Of a DNA stretch of 64,000 nt, positions 10,804 to 23,300 are shown piece by piece. The stretch comes from Cylicocyclus nassatus (taxonomy: Eukaryota; Nematoda; Chromadorea; Rhabditida; Strongylidae). Each line of letters begins with the position of its first letter. Position 1 is the first letter of the stretch. Under the pieces are notes generated by a model that saw only the letters and a list, made by a program, of their open reading frames with translations, had not been told where the DNA came from and ran no database searches. The stretch covers positions 46,311,585-46,375,584 of the forward strand of contig CATQJL010000316.1 of assembly GCA_958299035.1 (NCBI GenBank), written 5' to 3'. A program made the translations under genes and the position numbers.

Positions 10804-11537
10804 TTAGGTTGTAAAGAAAGTTTCCGGGCAGTTTTGGAAATTTCATTTTCAGAGTTTTTTTTTTGCAGTCGGTTAAATCTTAACGACATTTATTTCATAT
10901 GATTTTGAAGAAAAGAGCCTAAACTTTCCAGACTCGCATCCATCTTCATAGTTGTCAATCCATTAAAACCAAAAAATAAATCTTTGCAACAATGAAAATT
11001 TTACAATTTTTCTCTTTGCTGCCATTTTTTCCCAATGAATAAAAAAACCATTAAAGTGCACCACTCCGAATAAGGAGGCTGTCCACTTTAATACTGCAGC
11101 TGTGCTCGGATTTTACAGTACGCGCACAAGAATTACAAGCCCTCAAACTTGCTTTCGATGGTACTTGTTTTCGCAGTTGGCGTCGTTTTTGTGAGGATCG
11201 TCATGCCGGTGATAAGTCCAAAATGTGCAAGACATTACAACAATAATATTTGCAGTAATCAAAGATTTGATACTCCGTGGAAAGAAGTAAGACTTCAAAC
11301 TCTTTACTCAAAAATTGGGGCATTTTTAGAGTGCAGAAAATGGCCGATTTTTCAATTTTTTGAGAAATTTTTTCTACAATCTGTGCTCCAAGTTTTGACA
11401 CAGTCTATAAATAGCACCAGCAGAGTTCTACATAACTAACATATATGAGCTCTCCAGCTCTCTTCGTGCCTCAGAAACTTCTGCACTAACAGGCCGAATG
11501 CATTCGCACGTGCCCGGAAACTTTCTTTACAACCCAA
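10804..11537. mobile_element. 734-bp mariner-type MITE
   Basis: The left end is TTAGGTTGTAAAGAAAGTTT followed by CCGGGCA; the right end is TGCCCGGAAACTTTCTTTAC followed by AACCCAA and TA. The inverted repeats are about 27 bp with one mismatch. A short internal inverted repeat (ATTAAAGTGCAC / GTCCACTTTAAT, 11051-11093) lies near the centre. Open frames inside (11149-11439) match nothing and are on both strands. Confidence 0.65.
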
Positions 11538-12149
11538 TACTTTCTCTAATAGCATTCACAAAGGTACAAAATTGGTGGGTCATTATTGCTTACGCGCTCT
11601 TAACAGACCGATGTTTCATCTTCTTGTGCATAAAAGCTTTGTTTCAACCCATCAACATTGTGTGCACACGAGTTTGCACTAATATTGCTTGTAATGTACT
11701 AAATCAGCTATTAATTTGGTGCTTCAAATTCGACCTTATTAAGATTTGGAATCGTTAAGCTATATTCTGTCAGATTTATGGGAATCTACTCCTGGGAAAT
11801 TCACAAGCTCTCGGTTGTTTTTCTTCATAAAAGGGCATCCACCGTGTAAAAACGTCACTTCTGCTGGGCCATGACATATGGCTTATATGAGAAAGTATTA
11901 TAACACAGTATTTATACCGACACGAGATAGCGATTAGGTGCTTCCTTGCTGTAAAAAAAATGCGGTATTCCCAATGATCGCTTCATGAAAAGGCCACAAA
12001 GGTAATTCTGTGCAGTAGCATCACACAACAATGTAAATGCCGTGCATATCAATGACTTTCAAACGAGTTTTTGCCTGTGCTATTCTACTCCTCGTTATCC
12101 TTGACTGTGAACTTAGCTACACTCAAGTAGATAGATTTTCCGCTTAACA

Positions 12150-12320
12150 TACTGTGGTTGCACTGCAGGCGAAAAGCGGTGAAATTTGCGCGTGGACGAA
12201 TAACCACGCCAGTATTGCCGGCATTTTGCGCGCGCAATTCGCCATAGGTGTAGCCATTTGTTACGCACAAATTTTACCGCATTAATTGCAGTACAAGCAC
12301 GCTATATTGAACGGATCTAC
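12150..12320. repeat. GC-rich dispersed repeat (MITE relative), copy 1
   Basis: AAGCGGTGAAATTTGCGCGT and TGCCGGCATTTTGCGCG, then CGCACAAATTTTACCGCA, form an imperfect inverted repeat. The same words recur at 37930-38110 (GCGGTGAAACTGG, ATGCCGGCAATTTGCGCG, CGCGCAAATTTTACCGCA). This marks a small dispersed family. The surrounding 11538-12440 holds no gene. Confidence 0.45.
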
Positions 12321-12444
12321 GCGAATGTACGATAAATCGCGTATGGGTTCTCGGCGTCTGTCATCTCACTGCCACAATGCGCACTTTTCAAAGATTTGGT
12401 TGGTTTGGTTGAGGTTTGGTACTATTCCATTCAACAACCCCAAA

Positions 12445-13180
12445 AATTGAAAACTATGGATTTCGCTAATTAGGGGTTATTCGACATGCTGGTCACGAAT
12501 ATCACACTTTTTCCGCACAAAAATGTCTACCTGCATGGTTACGGTAGGTAGACGTTAAAGATCTACCCGAAACTTTGTGCAAGGGTGCTATCCAATGTGC
12601 TGTCACGAATACTACGCTCATGTCGCTTATAAAGCGTTTTCGCGGATTTTTGAGAACTCAAAAACGGGAAAGATGCTTACCAAAACGCCGCAAATTACCA
12701 TAACTCAACAATATAGAGTTGTTGCAACGTGAAAACCTGATTTTCGTTAACAGCATGCTCACAGACCCCTCTACGCAACGTTTCGAGCAAATATGGAGTC
12801 TTCACCTACCTACCATACACCCACAGTAACTCGAGGAAATGAGCTACCGTACAAAATCAACATGATATCCATGTTCAGGATGCTAAAGAAACCCTTCAGA
12901 CCAAATACCAACCAAACCCCAGATTTTTACCCCCCTACCATGTACCCACAGTAACAACAAGGAAACATGTTCGTGCGAAAAAAGTATGATATTCGTGATC
13001 AACATGTCGAATAACTCCCATGCGCAAAGTCTTATAGAGTTTCGAGATTTTGACCAATACCGTATGCCTACCGCAGTCCTTCAAAAAAGGCCCTACCACG
13101 CAAAATGAATACCATATCCGTGACAGCATCGAATAACCTCCCCAGGCAAATTTTCAGCGAAATCCATAATTTTCAAGTTG
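12445..13180. mobile_element. ~735-bp foldback repeat
   Basis: The left part GGATTTCGCTAATTAGGGGT, then TATTCGACATGCTGGTCACG, is the inverted complement of 12990-13172 (TCGTGATCAACATGTCGAAT ... AGCGAAATCCATAATTTTC). Each arm holds internal sub-repeats of the type ACGGTAGGTAGAC / CTACCATGTACCCACAGTAA. Related half-units occur at 62780-63310 and 63800-64000. No coding potential; the superfamily is unassigned. Confidence 0.55.
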
Positions 13181-13248
13181 TGGGTTTATTAACTGAGATA
13201 GCGCCTCATGCATAGTTCCATGCTGTATCGCTAAATACTCGTACATAA

Positions 13249-13846
13249 TCTTATATATAAAGCTGAATGTCTGTTTGTCTGTATGTCTGTCTGTCTGTCT
13301 GTCTGTATGTACGTATGTTCCGAATAGAAAATTCCATTTCTGAACCGATCGGGACCAAACTTGGCACACATACACTTCGGGCCCCGGCGGGTGTCATAGG
13401 CTACTTTTCGTATCGATCGATATCGATTTTATCGATTTTTTGCAAAATTTGAGCTACGGGGCTGGGAGTTGGCACAGGGGGGTAAGTGAGCATGGGGATT
13501 CCGAATACAATATTAGTTTTTGAAATCGTGCATTAGTTTTATCGATTTTATCGATTTTTTTGCAAAGTTTGAGCTACGGGGCTGGGATTTGGCACAGGGG
13601 GGTAATCGAGCATGCTGATCACCCCCGTGGGGGTGATCAGCATGCTCGATTACACCCTCTGCCAACTCCCAGCCCCGTAGCTCAAATTTTGCAAAAAATC
13701 GATAAAATCGACATCGATCGATAACGAAAAGTGGACTGTGACACCCGCCGGGGCCCGAAGGGTATGTGTGCCAAGTTTGGTCCGGATCGGTTAAGAAATG
13801 GGATTTTCTATTCGGAACATACGGCGGAGCCGGGTAAGCCAGCTAG
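13249..13846 (+). mobile_element. Non-autonomous Helitron, 598 bp
   Basis: Starts TCTTATATATAAAGCTGAAT and ends GCCGGGTAAGCCAGCTAG, inserted between A (13248) and T (13847): 5' TC, 3' CTRR and A|T target, as in canonical Helitrons. Both ends match the termini of the 9.47-kb element at 39079-48548 in its coding orientation. The first ~60 bases are a (TGTC)n/(TGTA)n run. The interior is nearly palindromic about 13625 (GATCACCCCCGTGGGGGTGATC): the 5' terminal segment (TTCCGAATAGAAAATTCCA...) recurs inverted near the 3' end. Confidence 0.8.
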
Positions 13847-13978
13847 TTGATCTTATAAAAAGATTCTTCCGAGTAGCTCAAATGAAATCTCCTTTCGAAA
13901 TAAAGTCAGTGCAAGAGCTTGATGCAATTTGATTCAACCCAGTCATATCAAAGCAGTTTATCAAGAATGCAAAATTTA

Positions 13979-15157
13979 TCAAGAATGCCAAATGCAATGA
14001 CCTAACTTTGAGTTTTTAATATATATGCTCATAGTCCATTCTGTATCGCTAGTTACTCCTAATAAATCTTTCAAAATAAGTATCGAATGAGCATGTGCAC
14101 ACATAGTGCAGCGCATCACCCAAACTCTATTCTGGACAGAATCCGTAACAAGGGCAAAGTCAGGGAAAGTCTTCCTCCTTGCACTTTCAATAGGCTCTTC
14201 AAACAGTGCCGCCCTGTAGTTGCGCACAGCGTAAGTCCTTGAGATTCTACGTCTTATCTTAACAATGAAGACGTATATAAGTAGTAGAGCTCGAGCTGTA
14301 GATGCAACATTGCTAAGTAAATTAACTCCTTTTTGAACTTATTGAGGTTTACGAGTCACTCAAGTGTTATTCTTTGTTTCCCAGCAAGAGCTTGCAATGA
14401 CCTAGACATTTCTCTCAACTAGCGACTAACGAGAGATTTGCTGAAAGGCGCAAAGAAAAGATTGTTTTTTTATGTAGCTTATCTGCTAAAAATCGCGACC
14501 GCTACCGCCCTATGCCAGTTTTTAGATCTTGCCAAGGCCACATCTCCATATTTCAGTTCCCTTACACCCCCTATAAGATGCGCACGATAGTGAACATCAA
14601 CATCGTCGACTTTGGTCAACCAATGGTCAAATTCAGCAACCACCATGTCTAAAAGACGCTCAAATAAAGCACATTCACTTTGAATGACTTGTCTAAAGTA
14701 TTCATATTGCTTACCAAATTAGGTATTCTTTACGTTACCATCATGATGCCATATGGAAACCAATCTCTAAGAATGCCTCTTCTAGCACAGCTAGCTGTCT
14801 CTTGAAGTAGTGTTTTTGCTTGAGTACTTACATCTTCAATATCGCGACCATAAGGGAGCAATTTGCGAGGTAGTTTAAGCCCAATTTCTAGATTTTGGAA
14901 ACATGTCAAATCTGTGCTTTTAAAACCAAGACTTCTGGCCATCGGAGACTCTATGACTTTAAACTCATGCAGACCCCAATTGAGATTTGGGCACTGAATC
15001 GGTTTTTCCCAAAAGATCTTGTGGTTAGAAGAGGTTAAGACTCGTTTTTCTTCTCTATTTTTTAGCTTTTTGCTACTAGCTTTCCCTTCGTCCGCAGGTG
15101 CTTCATAGTTCTTGTAAGTAGAATGCCAAGTCATGGAAAAATATAGTAATGATTTTC
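13979..15157 (-). CDS. Unidentified putative gene on the minus strand
   Basis: Three in-line coding-like blocks are read from high to low coordinates. Block 1 (about 15157-14739) follows an acceptor-like TTGCAG and contains TWHSTYKNYEAPADE, PIQCPNLNWGLHEFK and CARRGILRDWFPYGIMM. Block 2 (about 14708-14490) continues in phase with QYEYFRQVIQSECALFERLL and HWLTKVDDVDVHYRAHLIGG. Block 3 (14227-about 14050) contains NYRAALFEEPIESARRK and FALVTDSVQNRVWVMRC. The composition is strongly protein-like, unlike nearby noise frames. Blocks 1 and 2 are separated by only 29 bases with GT..AG borders, too short for a normal intron, so an indel is possible. Family not recognised. A TIR element at 15348 lies just upstream. 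Confidence 0.45.
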
Positions 15158-15240
15158 TGCAACTGAAGAAGTTTATTGTTACTCTACGTAGTTCAAATGC
15201 GCAAATTTTCTAAATCTACAATACCAATCTCAGAACGTAC

Positions 15241-15323
15241 AAAATTTCCGTGAATGTCGCGGAATTCCGAAGTTCGCGAGTGTTCGCGAAATTGCCGAAA
15301 TTCGCGACATTCACGGAAATTTT
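15241..15323. repeat. Perfect-type hairpin, 24-bp arms
   Basis: AAAATTTCCGTGAATGTCGC at 15241 pairs with GCGACATTCACGGAAATTTT ending at 15323. A second nested hairpin, TTCGCGAgtgTTCGCGAA, fills the loop. The words CGCGGAATTC / CCGTGAA are like the sequence at 51150 and 52200 in the large palindrome. It lies 25 bases before the Tc1-type element. Confidence 0.6.
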
Positions 15324-15347
15324 ACGGCTTCTGAGAGTGATATTGTA

Positions 15348-16263
15348 CAGGGTGGGGCAAAAGTCTGGGAGCCTACTTTGAGTGCTGTAAATTAAGAAAC
15401 TACTAATGATTTAAACTCCAGATTTGTGCCACATATTGCTGCAATCATTCTCTATAAATCACACTTTTGCTTGGCATATGTTTTTGTAGGAGTTGGATTT
15501 ATCAAACAAGTGCTCTGCAAAGCGAGAAAATCGAAATTTTTGGTCTTCACAACTTATTTCGTAGTTAAAGATACAGTGAATTTTTTAGAGCACTTCGATA
15601 TACACAATGTAGAGGAGACTTTGCGCTATCAATTCGTAGTCGTTGCGTTTGTCAGATGCTATTCTTTCGGAAACGCAAAATGAAAGTTTGCGAATACTAC
15701 CTGCGTGCCAGTGCCAGGCCATTTTTCTTTAAAATAAATTTGAAAGCTATAGGAGCACAACAGCCACTGAATTCTAAGCTATATTCTTTCCATGAGTATT
15801 CTATGCAACCATACACTTGGGTTCGATCGATTAAGCAAAACTTTTCAGATTACGATTCTTCGCTCCCGTTCGTGCAATCGCATCCAGATTTCCAGTATAC
15901 GAGTACACTTGCCTTCAATAAAAATTCCAAAATTTTTTCCCTAAACACTGCAAAAAAAATTTCTTCGCAGTGCTTTGTAGCCAAAAGCTTGCTCAATCAT
16001 ACCGTACATTTGCCTGATGAAAGAAACAGTTATCTAAAGGAGTGGGACGAATTTCATTACGACTGTCTGCGTGCCACGACAGGCGGACTCGCCAAGATCT
16101 CGAAGGGCTGTTTTGAAACCATAAGAGGCAATCTCAAAATTTGAGAGGAACGCTGTATTATTAAAGGTTCGATTTATGTGTGCACCGAAGTCTTTTTTCT
16201 AGGCACTTTCCTTCTGATTTTATCTGAAAAAGTACTAGGCTCCCAGACTTTTGCCCAACCCTT
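15348..16263. mobile_element. 916-bp Tc1/mariner-type element with TIRs, no recognised transposase
   Basis: Ends: TA|CAGGGTGGGGCAAAAGTCTG and CAGACTTTTGCCCAACCCTT|TA. The inverted repeats are about 28 bp with a few mismatches and TA is duplicated on both sides. Inside is an open frame of 162 residues (15656-16144, +) without DDE motifs or similarity I recognise (it contains KEWDEFHYDCLRATTGG). It could be captured sequence or chance. From 16264 to 17203 I see only short frames and no gene. Confidence 0.65.
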
Positions 16264-17203
16264 TATATTCATGAGCATTGTATTGCTTGCACAATTGGTT
16301 GTCTCCTAGATTCAAAAAGGGAAAATAGTCACAAGAAATTTAGGTACTATACGCTGCATTCTTACTGCAGAAAGTTGAGCGTGTGTGCTGATCCCACGCC
16401 TTACTAAGTGATCAGGACTGGAGGAAAATAACTGGCAAACTTCCTTAATGAATGTTTAAATTACGCTATTTCACTACCTTATGAAATCAATATGGTCATT
16501 GTTGTTATTCAATACAATTACATATTTCTTATTTGTTCGGTACCAGAAGTCCTTCCTAAATAAGAAGTTGATAAAATCAATCCGAATGATTGTTCCAGAA
16601 TTGTACTGTCCGCGAAGATCGAGGTCACTATGTATGATTTTCTCCTCGTCTTCTTACTCGAATTTGCTATTTTTCATATTGAAAGAAATGAACAATTTTT
16701 ACAGGGTCAAAGGGGTTTTCCGAAGCAAAAAGGAGCAACATACTCATTGATTTGCGCTATAAGACAATTATAGCAGTCAAAGAAAATTTGTCTGAAGATA
16801 GGTGTCTATCAGTTTTTTCTGCAAAATTTTATCGCAAATTTCGGTCACACTGTCAAGTGCTAGATGTCCCAATTTTTAGGAGCCTTCACCGAAATATTCT
16901 GACAATCATTTTTGCGCACTCTTTTGCGGTAGTCCTCGCAAGTTTTTACGTCCCATTAGTGCAATAAAATCACATGTGATTGATGAGTGCAAGACTTTTG
17001 AGGGCCTCAACGCCTTTTAATGGAGAATAACAAGTTTTCCATGTGTTATGTTTTATGCTATTACTTTACAGTGGCGAGACTAGTGCAACAAATTGATTAG
17101 GAATAGACTTTTGTCTAATTTTTCCAATCAAAGGAGCAGGCAGTGAATGCGAGAAATTTGCACCCATAATTGAAACAGTTCACTTTTATGCGGTGATGTT
17201 TTA

Positions 17204-18097
17204 TTAGGATGTCCTAAAAATTTTACCTTTCTTACTACAACCGTCGTATTTTTGTATCTTTCCTCCAAATGATGTGGCTTGATCAATCATTCGACGCGGC
17301 AAATAAGCTTTATGAGATAGCTGTCGAGAGTCTGCTCAAATCGTATTCCATGTGGAGCTTTAAGCTGAAATCTGATAGCGTCAAAAACGCGCTTTACCGT
17401 AGAAAGTCACATCTGCACTCAAAAAAATCTCAAGAATTTCCCATCTATCCTAGCATATGCTAGGCACGCATACACTTCCATGGCTAAAAATTAAGAAAAA
17501 AATGGCTGAAGAAAAATGGCAAACTCCGCCCCGAGTCGTCCTGAGCTCCTCCCATGCGCGTGATCATATCTTCCTGTATATAAAGCTGAATGTCTGTTTG
17601 TCTGTATGTATGTGTGTACGTATGTTACGAATTAAAAATTCCATTTCTGAACCAATTCGGAGCAAACTTGGCACACATACACTTCGGGGGAGGGGGGGGG
17701 GGGGGGGAAGGGGAGGGAACAAGTGTCATAGGCAACTTTTCGTCTTTTCGTTTTTATCGATATCGGTTTTACTGATTTTTTATTGATTTTTTGTAAAATT
17801 TAGTCTACGGGGCTGGGAGTTGGCACGGGGGTGGGGGTAATCGAGCAAGCTGATTACTAATACAGCTAGAATAGGGAATTGCATGTAGAAGTGGGCACAG
17901 GGAAAGATTGTACAGGGATGTAAAGGAACTTTATTATAGTGTTTTGACAGGGCCTGGCTGAGCCGGGTAAGCCAGATAGTAGCTTATAGATAAAGAAGTA
18001 GTACGATCATGTATTTGTGCCCTTTGTAGATGCCTTCAGTCTTCGAGAAATGCTTATTTTCAAGGTAAAAACGGTAAAGGATTATGGGACACCCTAA
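17204..18097. mobile_element. Mariner-type MITE carrying a nested Helitron
   Basis: TA|TTAGGATGTCCTAAAAATTT at 17204 and GGATTATGGGACACCCTAA|TA ending 18097 are inverted ends, with inner similarity (GGTAAA/TTTACC). Removing the nested Helitron (17569-17979) leaves an element of about 480 bp. The right end matches the common TTAGGGTGTCCCATAA type. Confidence 0.6.
17569..17979 (+). mobile_element. Non-autonomous Helitron, 411 bp
   Basis: Starts TCTTCCTGTATATAAAGCTG and ends GAGCCGGGTAAGCCAGATAG, between host A and T. The 3' CTAG is mutated to ATAG. It shares the (TGTC)n/(TGTA)n run, the ACTTGGCACACATACACTTC block and the GCTACGGGGCTGGGAGTTGG-like block with the 13249 copy and the large Helitron. 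A G homopolymer (about 17685-17707) interrupts it. Confidence 0.72.
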
Positions 18098-18103
18098 TAT
18101 AAA

Positions 18104-20071
18104 AGACTCTGCACTTTGATAACTAAGTTCACATTATAACATCACTCTCCCCTCCCCCCTTCCCCCCCCCCCCCCAGTTTCATGTAGTGAATTACGTACA
18201 GTAAATAAACGTCTCTGATGTTGTTTTCTTATTTCAATCTCCACGGACGCTGTTGATGTTCATGTAAAGTCGGCACAGTGTTACAAAAACTAGTCTTCGA
18301 CTGACTTGAGGTGAGACGAGTTTTGCTGGTCTCACACCGCCCTTTCCCGCTTATTTATTTGTTGTGTCGTGTTACAAACTCCGTACAGACCTTTCACGTC
18401 ATCGTCTACATCCGGGTACAAAGTGTCGCAACCCGCAAACCCTTTTTGATTTTAATCTAACGACGTACGACCGGAAAATCTTTAGTGTCAATGCAATCAG
18501 CGAAGTTTGAATCCGCTGGACACGTAGACCCGCAAAAGTTCCTTCGGTCACCACCGAGCCATACAAAGGCTAGCTGCGGAATCTCTTGCGTGCACTCTCC
18601 TTGCTCACGACTTCTCGCATCTCGAATATTTGAGCAAACAGCACTCAGATTGCGTGTTCGTTTCACTTCTGTGAACTATTGTCCGTTTATCTTAGCGCTC
18701 AGCGTTTTGAGTTTGAGCTCAAGAAAAATCTCTCTGTTTCGAACAAGTCTTATTTAAGCGGAGGTGTCAATCAGACCTCAGGTATCATCCTTTTAGACTA
18801 ATGTTTTTGTGACTGTTATCAGCGTTCATCATGTATGCTGTTTTCTTTACACATAACAAATTCATTTGGCAGATCACTTTTCACTTCTAAGGATCAATAA
18901 ATACTGTAAACAACCAATTTTTATTAAGAAGCCACCTTTGAAGTTTTTTCAATTTTCTCGTCGTTCCATAATTTTTTTTTCAAATTGACCAAATTTGCAA
19001 GATTCGACATGCTCCGGAAAGGGAAGATTGTGCTTACGATAATCAATCTGCTAATTTTCTAAAGAAATTTGATTATTCAAAATCCCGCATTTTGAACTTA
19101 TTGTAGCTATATCTCAGCGGTACAAGTTGCAAAGATTGCGCATGATTTCCGAAGGTGTCACCATATAATCCATTAATAAAATTCGAGATTTACACGTCTT
19201 TCAAATATGGAAAAGTAATCTTCCAAACCTAAGCTTGATCGAAAGTCAAGACTTACGCAAAAAATCCTTATCAAAAATTCAATAGGACGAATCATAAATT
19301 CTAGGAAAAGTTTCCGCGCAAAGCCTCTGTTTCAAATGATGATTGTTTGCTGTCTTCGCCAAATGATACACAAGAAAACACTTGAAAAATTGAACAAAGG
19401 TAAAAACTGATGAGGCAGATTCTCGCATTCTCATGGACTTTGTCGAATGATTTTGAGTTTATCTGAGTTGGTCAGTAGAATGAGCTAGAAATACTGCTAG
19501 TTGCTTGAATCTTGCGTCCCTTTCACGAAGAAGTATCAGAATGTTATGTAAAATATAGTTGTCTTAATTGTGCAAATCATTGGCAAGAGATTCTCTTTGT
19601 AGTCGTTCCTATTGGCCATTATATGGTTAGGAAAGTAAATCTTATGCATAGCTTTGAAACTCCTCTTATCAGCCTAGCAGCGTACTGTAAAAATGAGCAT
19701 AGTTCTCACGTGATCATGTTTTTAAGGTGCAAAAAAGTATCAAAGGAGAACAATGCGGTTGGTTTTTGGAGTGACCATTGAACTCTATTCCAACTTATTT
19801 ATTGCGTTTAGTTATATAAAATTGATCTAAAAGCTCGCTTAGTATGTTATAGAGAAAGAGAAGTTCTGTGATAGAGTAGCATCTACTGTCCTTTGTGCCA
19901 CGGAATCTGTGCGGGATCCTGTGTGATCCTGTGTGACTTGTGAAACTTCTTTGTGCTGCATCTAACTATGTGATCTGACGGTCCATCAGCCCATCAATGC
20001 TGGCTTCCCGCAACGTGGCAGAGATGTAAGATATTGCGATTTGTCAACTTTGAGTAAAACTGACAGTAGAT
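18104..20071. other. No recognisable gene
   Basis: A C run (about 18145-18176) is followed by about 600 bases with open frames on both strands (18457-18757). The minus frame contains LAFVWLGGDRRNFCGSTCP, which I do not recognise and cannot support as a gene. The rest is AT-rich without structure. Confidence 0.4.
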
Positions 20072-20333
20072 CGGCAAAATGGACCCTTCTCGGATTTTGG
20101 TGGATTTAGGTAGTGGACCACCTATGTACACTGTAGCCCTCACCCCACCCTCCTATTCAGGCGCTATGTCCTGTAGAGGAGCTTCAAAACTCCATCAATA
20201 TTGCCCACTTAATGGAACTAGGGACTTTACAGGACTTAGCGCATGAATTTGCGGGTGGAGTTGGGCTACAGTGTACATAGGTGGTCTGCTACCTAAATCC
20301 ACCAAAATCCAAGAAGGGTCTATTTTGCCGATC
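20069..20333. mobile_element. ~260-bp foldback MITE
   Basis: GATCGGCAAAATGGACCCTT at 20069 pairs with the complement ending at 20333 (AAGGGTCTATTTTGCCGATC). The arms are about 80 bp, about 90% matched, and include GGACCACCTATGTACACTGT. The loop is about 100 bp. Downstream, 20500-20517 (CTAGATTACCGGCTTACCC) resembles a decayed Helitron 3' end but is too short to call. Confidence 0.65.
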
Positions 20334-23300
20334 CACGGCCTTTAGCTGTTGCCAAAATCGCTCAATCGGAGTAGGCAATATTACTGCGCGTTGCCATTTT
20401 ATCCCTAGATCACAGCATTCCATTGGAATGGCTAGCAGTTTATGCGTGTGCTCCTTACTGCTCTTCATATTTGCTTAGGTTTTTCTTCGGTTTGCCATTG
20501 CGACTAGATTACCGGCTTACCCGCTTTAAACCTTTATAAACATAAAACATAAGCTGCTGCAATCGCAAACAGCACTTTGCTTTTCTGTCATTGTCTGTGA
20601 AAGCTCTGCTTGTCTGCAGATCTAGAAAATTACCATGAGAATCAGCGCTGAACCCGTACATATGTACTCGCAAACTTTTTTGCATAGAAATATTCAGTAC
20701 ATCCGCGCAAAAAAAGGCTATGGTTTATAGCAAAGCAGCAAGTTTTGGAGCATTTTTCTTCATAATCGTCGCAAACAAATGCAATCGTCGGTGCATTTTG
20801 CAATTACCAGATCTTTGTGTAAAACGGAATACCGCTGCACTTATCAAATCAGTACTCAAAGGTATCACTAACTACCCAATCAATTCGAGAACGGCTTTCG
20901 ATGTTACCGTACAAACGCAGGGAACATTAGGGTATAATTTCAAAAGGTACGAACTCAATCAATAACATTACGGAAAGAATAGAGCTTAGCAACTTCACCT
21001 GCAACGTGCAGATTTTTCCAGCAAGTGTTTCAAATTTTACAAAACACAATCTCAAAGAAACGAAGTTTTCCCAATAAATTCATTCAAGAAAAAGGGAGCC
21101 CAAAGAGCATTTGCAACCTTTCTGTTTCCGCATGTTCATTCTATCTTCTCCCGACACCCATTCATCCCATTCATTATAAAGGTTTTTCCCGTCATTTTTC
21201 TATATGTCATGACGTGACTTACAATAGTCTGAAAGTGCTTTTTGTTTTCTTCGGGTTCGCTAAAATCGAAAAATAAATCAAATAGCTTTTTGAGTGGTTA
21301 TCTTCGTCGCTGGAGTTCGTTCATTGATATCATACAGGCGTTAGCCCCATGAACTGATCTCAAGACAATTGCGGTCACTTTGAAGTCTGTGATGGAGAAT
21401 TTTTCAGTCTATGCAAACTACCACACCGTAGTCTTTCCCATATCGGACAAACTTGAACCCTATCTTCTCTACATCCTCCTATCGCTTTCTGTAAGTAAAT
21501 ACTCTTTCGTTCTAGCCTTCCGTGAAGGTTACACAATGATTGTTACCACTGATGGTGTCGCGTTGTGGCCTTGTCGATGTTCTTATCACTACGATATTGA
21601 CATTGATTCTGCCATTTCGTATTCTTCGATTGCGTTTGCTAGGGCAGTCAACTGAACAGTTATACCATGCAAGGAAGGTTGAACCGATTTGTCGCAACTT
21701 TTCAAAAAATCATAAATTGTTTTTTAAAGATTTTGGAACGATTTTAATTTTGTTGGATAGAGAAGATCCTCTTCCAATTTTCGCTCTCATGAGATGCAAG
21801 CAATCAAAGATTTTACTCAAATTTGGCACTTCATAAACAAGTTCTCAAAAAAAAAAGTACTGAAAGAAGACAGCTCAGAAAAATTGTGCATGTTCCTTAA
21901 ACAATGCTAACAAAACTGTGGTACCCTCAAGTCCGCTATGGTTTTCTCCTAAAATTGGTCAATTTCTCATTTTCTCTTCCTTCGTGGCACTATCTTAATA
22001 ACTTTTTTTGGCATTACTCTTCTACAGAAAAGGAATTAGGAATTCTTCTGATAGATGGCAAATGGTTATTGTATGATCGTGGAAATATTTTGTTGTTTGA
22101 TGCTCATTTGCTAAATTTTTTTTTCAATAGATAGATAGAGAAATGAGAGTAAAGAATTGACCAAATACGGAAAAACCCCGCTTTCGTCGGTCTTGACGAA
22201 TTTGAATCTGCCATTGCACATAGCAAACAGATAGTGTGTGAAGAGTATGTATCTTTTAGTACTTTCTCAGAGACCTTTTTCAAAAAATGCCAAACTTAAG
22301 TAAATCTTTTCGATTGCTTGAATCTTTTATATTATCTCTCAGTAGCTGTATCAAAGCGATATTTGTAAAGCGAATATGAGATCTTTACTTGATGAAATTA
22401 GAATCGTTCCAAAATCTTGACGCAGCAAAAAGTTGTGGCCTTCTAAAAAGGTTGGCAGAACTTTCGGTTCAACCAATTGTATAACAAAAGAACTAGCAAC
22501 TTCTACTTGAATGTCAAGCAATGCTGAAAAGTCTTCTTTTTCCATTGTAACATGATCATGAGTCATATGGAGTTCTCGAACTATTCTCCGCTTATCAAAA
22601 CAGTTCCCCTACCATTTCTTCTGCCACTTCTACGAACTTCCCCAGGTTCGTTGACTGTTTTCGATCTATGACATCTTTTCAAGATTTGCAATTTGATAGC
22701 GGACACGGTCTCTGCATTGCAGCGGACATCAAATAGCATTTCAGTTACACACTCAAGTGCTTTATAACTCCCTTTTAAGCTGGAGTGCTCGCTCTCACTA
22801 CATGTAAGATAGATGGTTCAAAAAGTGGTCTTTCCTATCTTTGGAGCATTCGGGCATAGTACGGAAGTGAATGCGTTATGCAGTCATACGTATTAGCCTA
22901 ATTACCTGCTGTCATCTAAATATTCTTCCAATATTAGAACTTATCAGAGAGGCGTTACTATCGCTAATTCTGCATTTTTACATTAAAATTCTCACCCATG
23001 AGATCTGGGAACCTAAAATTATCCCACAACCTTAGTCTACTGTTTGCACGGATGCAAACAGTAGGCCTTAGTGTCAAACTTTAACCTTCAAGTCTTTCTT
23101 TGTAATTGTCATTAGACACAAAAACCGCGGAGAGAAAGGAGAGTGTTTTACCTATTCACATCAAACTAGACACTTTATAACGTGTGCGGTCTTTCTTCCA
23201 TAGTTTCTCAATTTTGATAAGGATAATGACCAATGGCTAAGCACTCTACAAATCTGCGGTGAAATAGGAGTTAAGCTCTTTTGAATGATTTTAAAGTGAG

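Noticed and set aside
15656..16144. 162-residue frame as a Tc1 transposase
   Set aside because: It lies inside a TIR element, but no DDE/DDD spacing, helix-turn-helix or Tc1 motif is visible.
20495..20520. Helitron 3' end at CTAGATTACCGGCTTACCC
   Set aside because: Only about 15 bases resemble the terminus and no further Helitron sequence follows.
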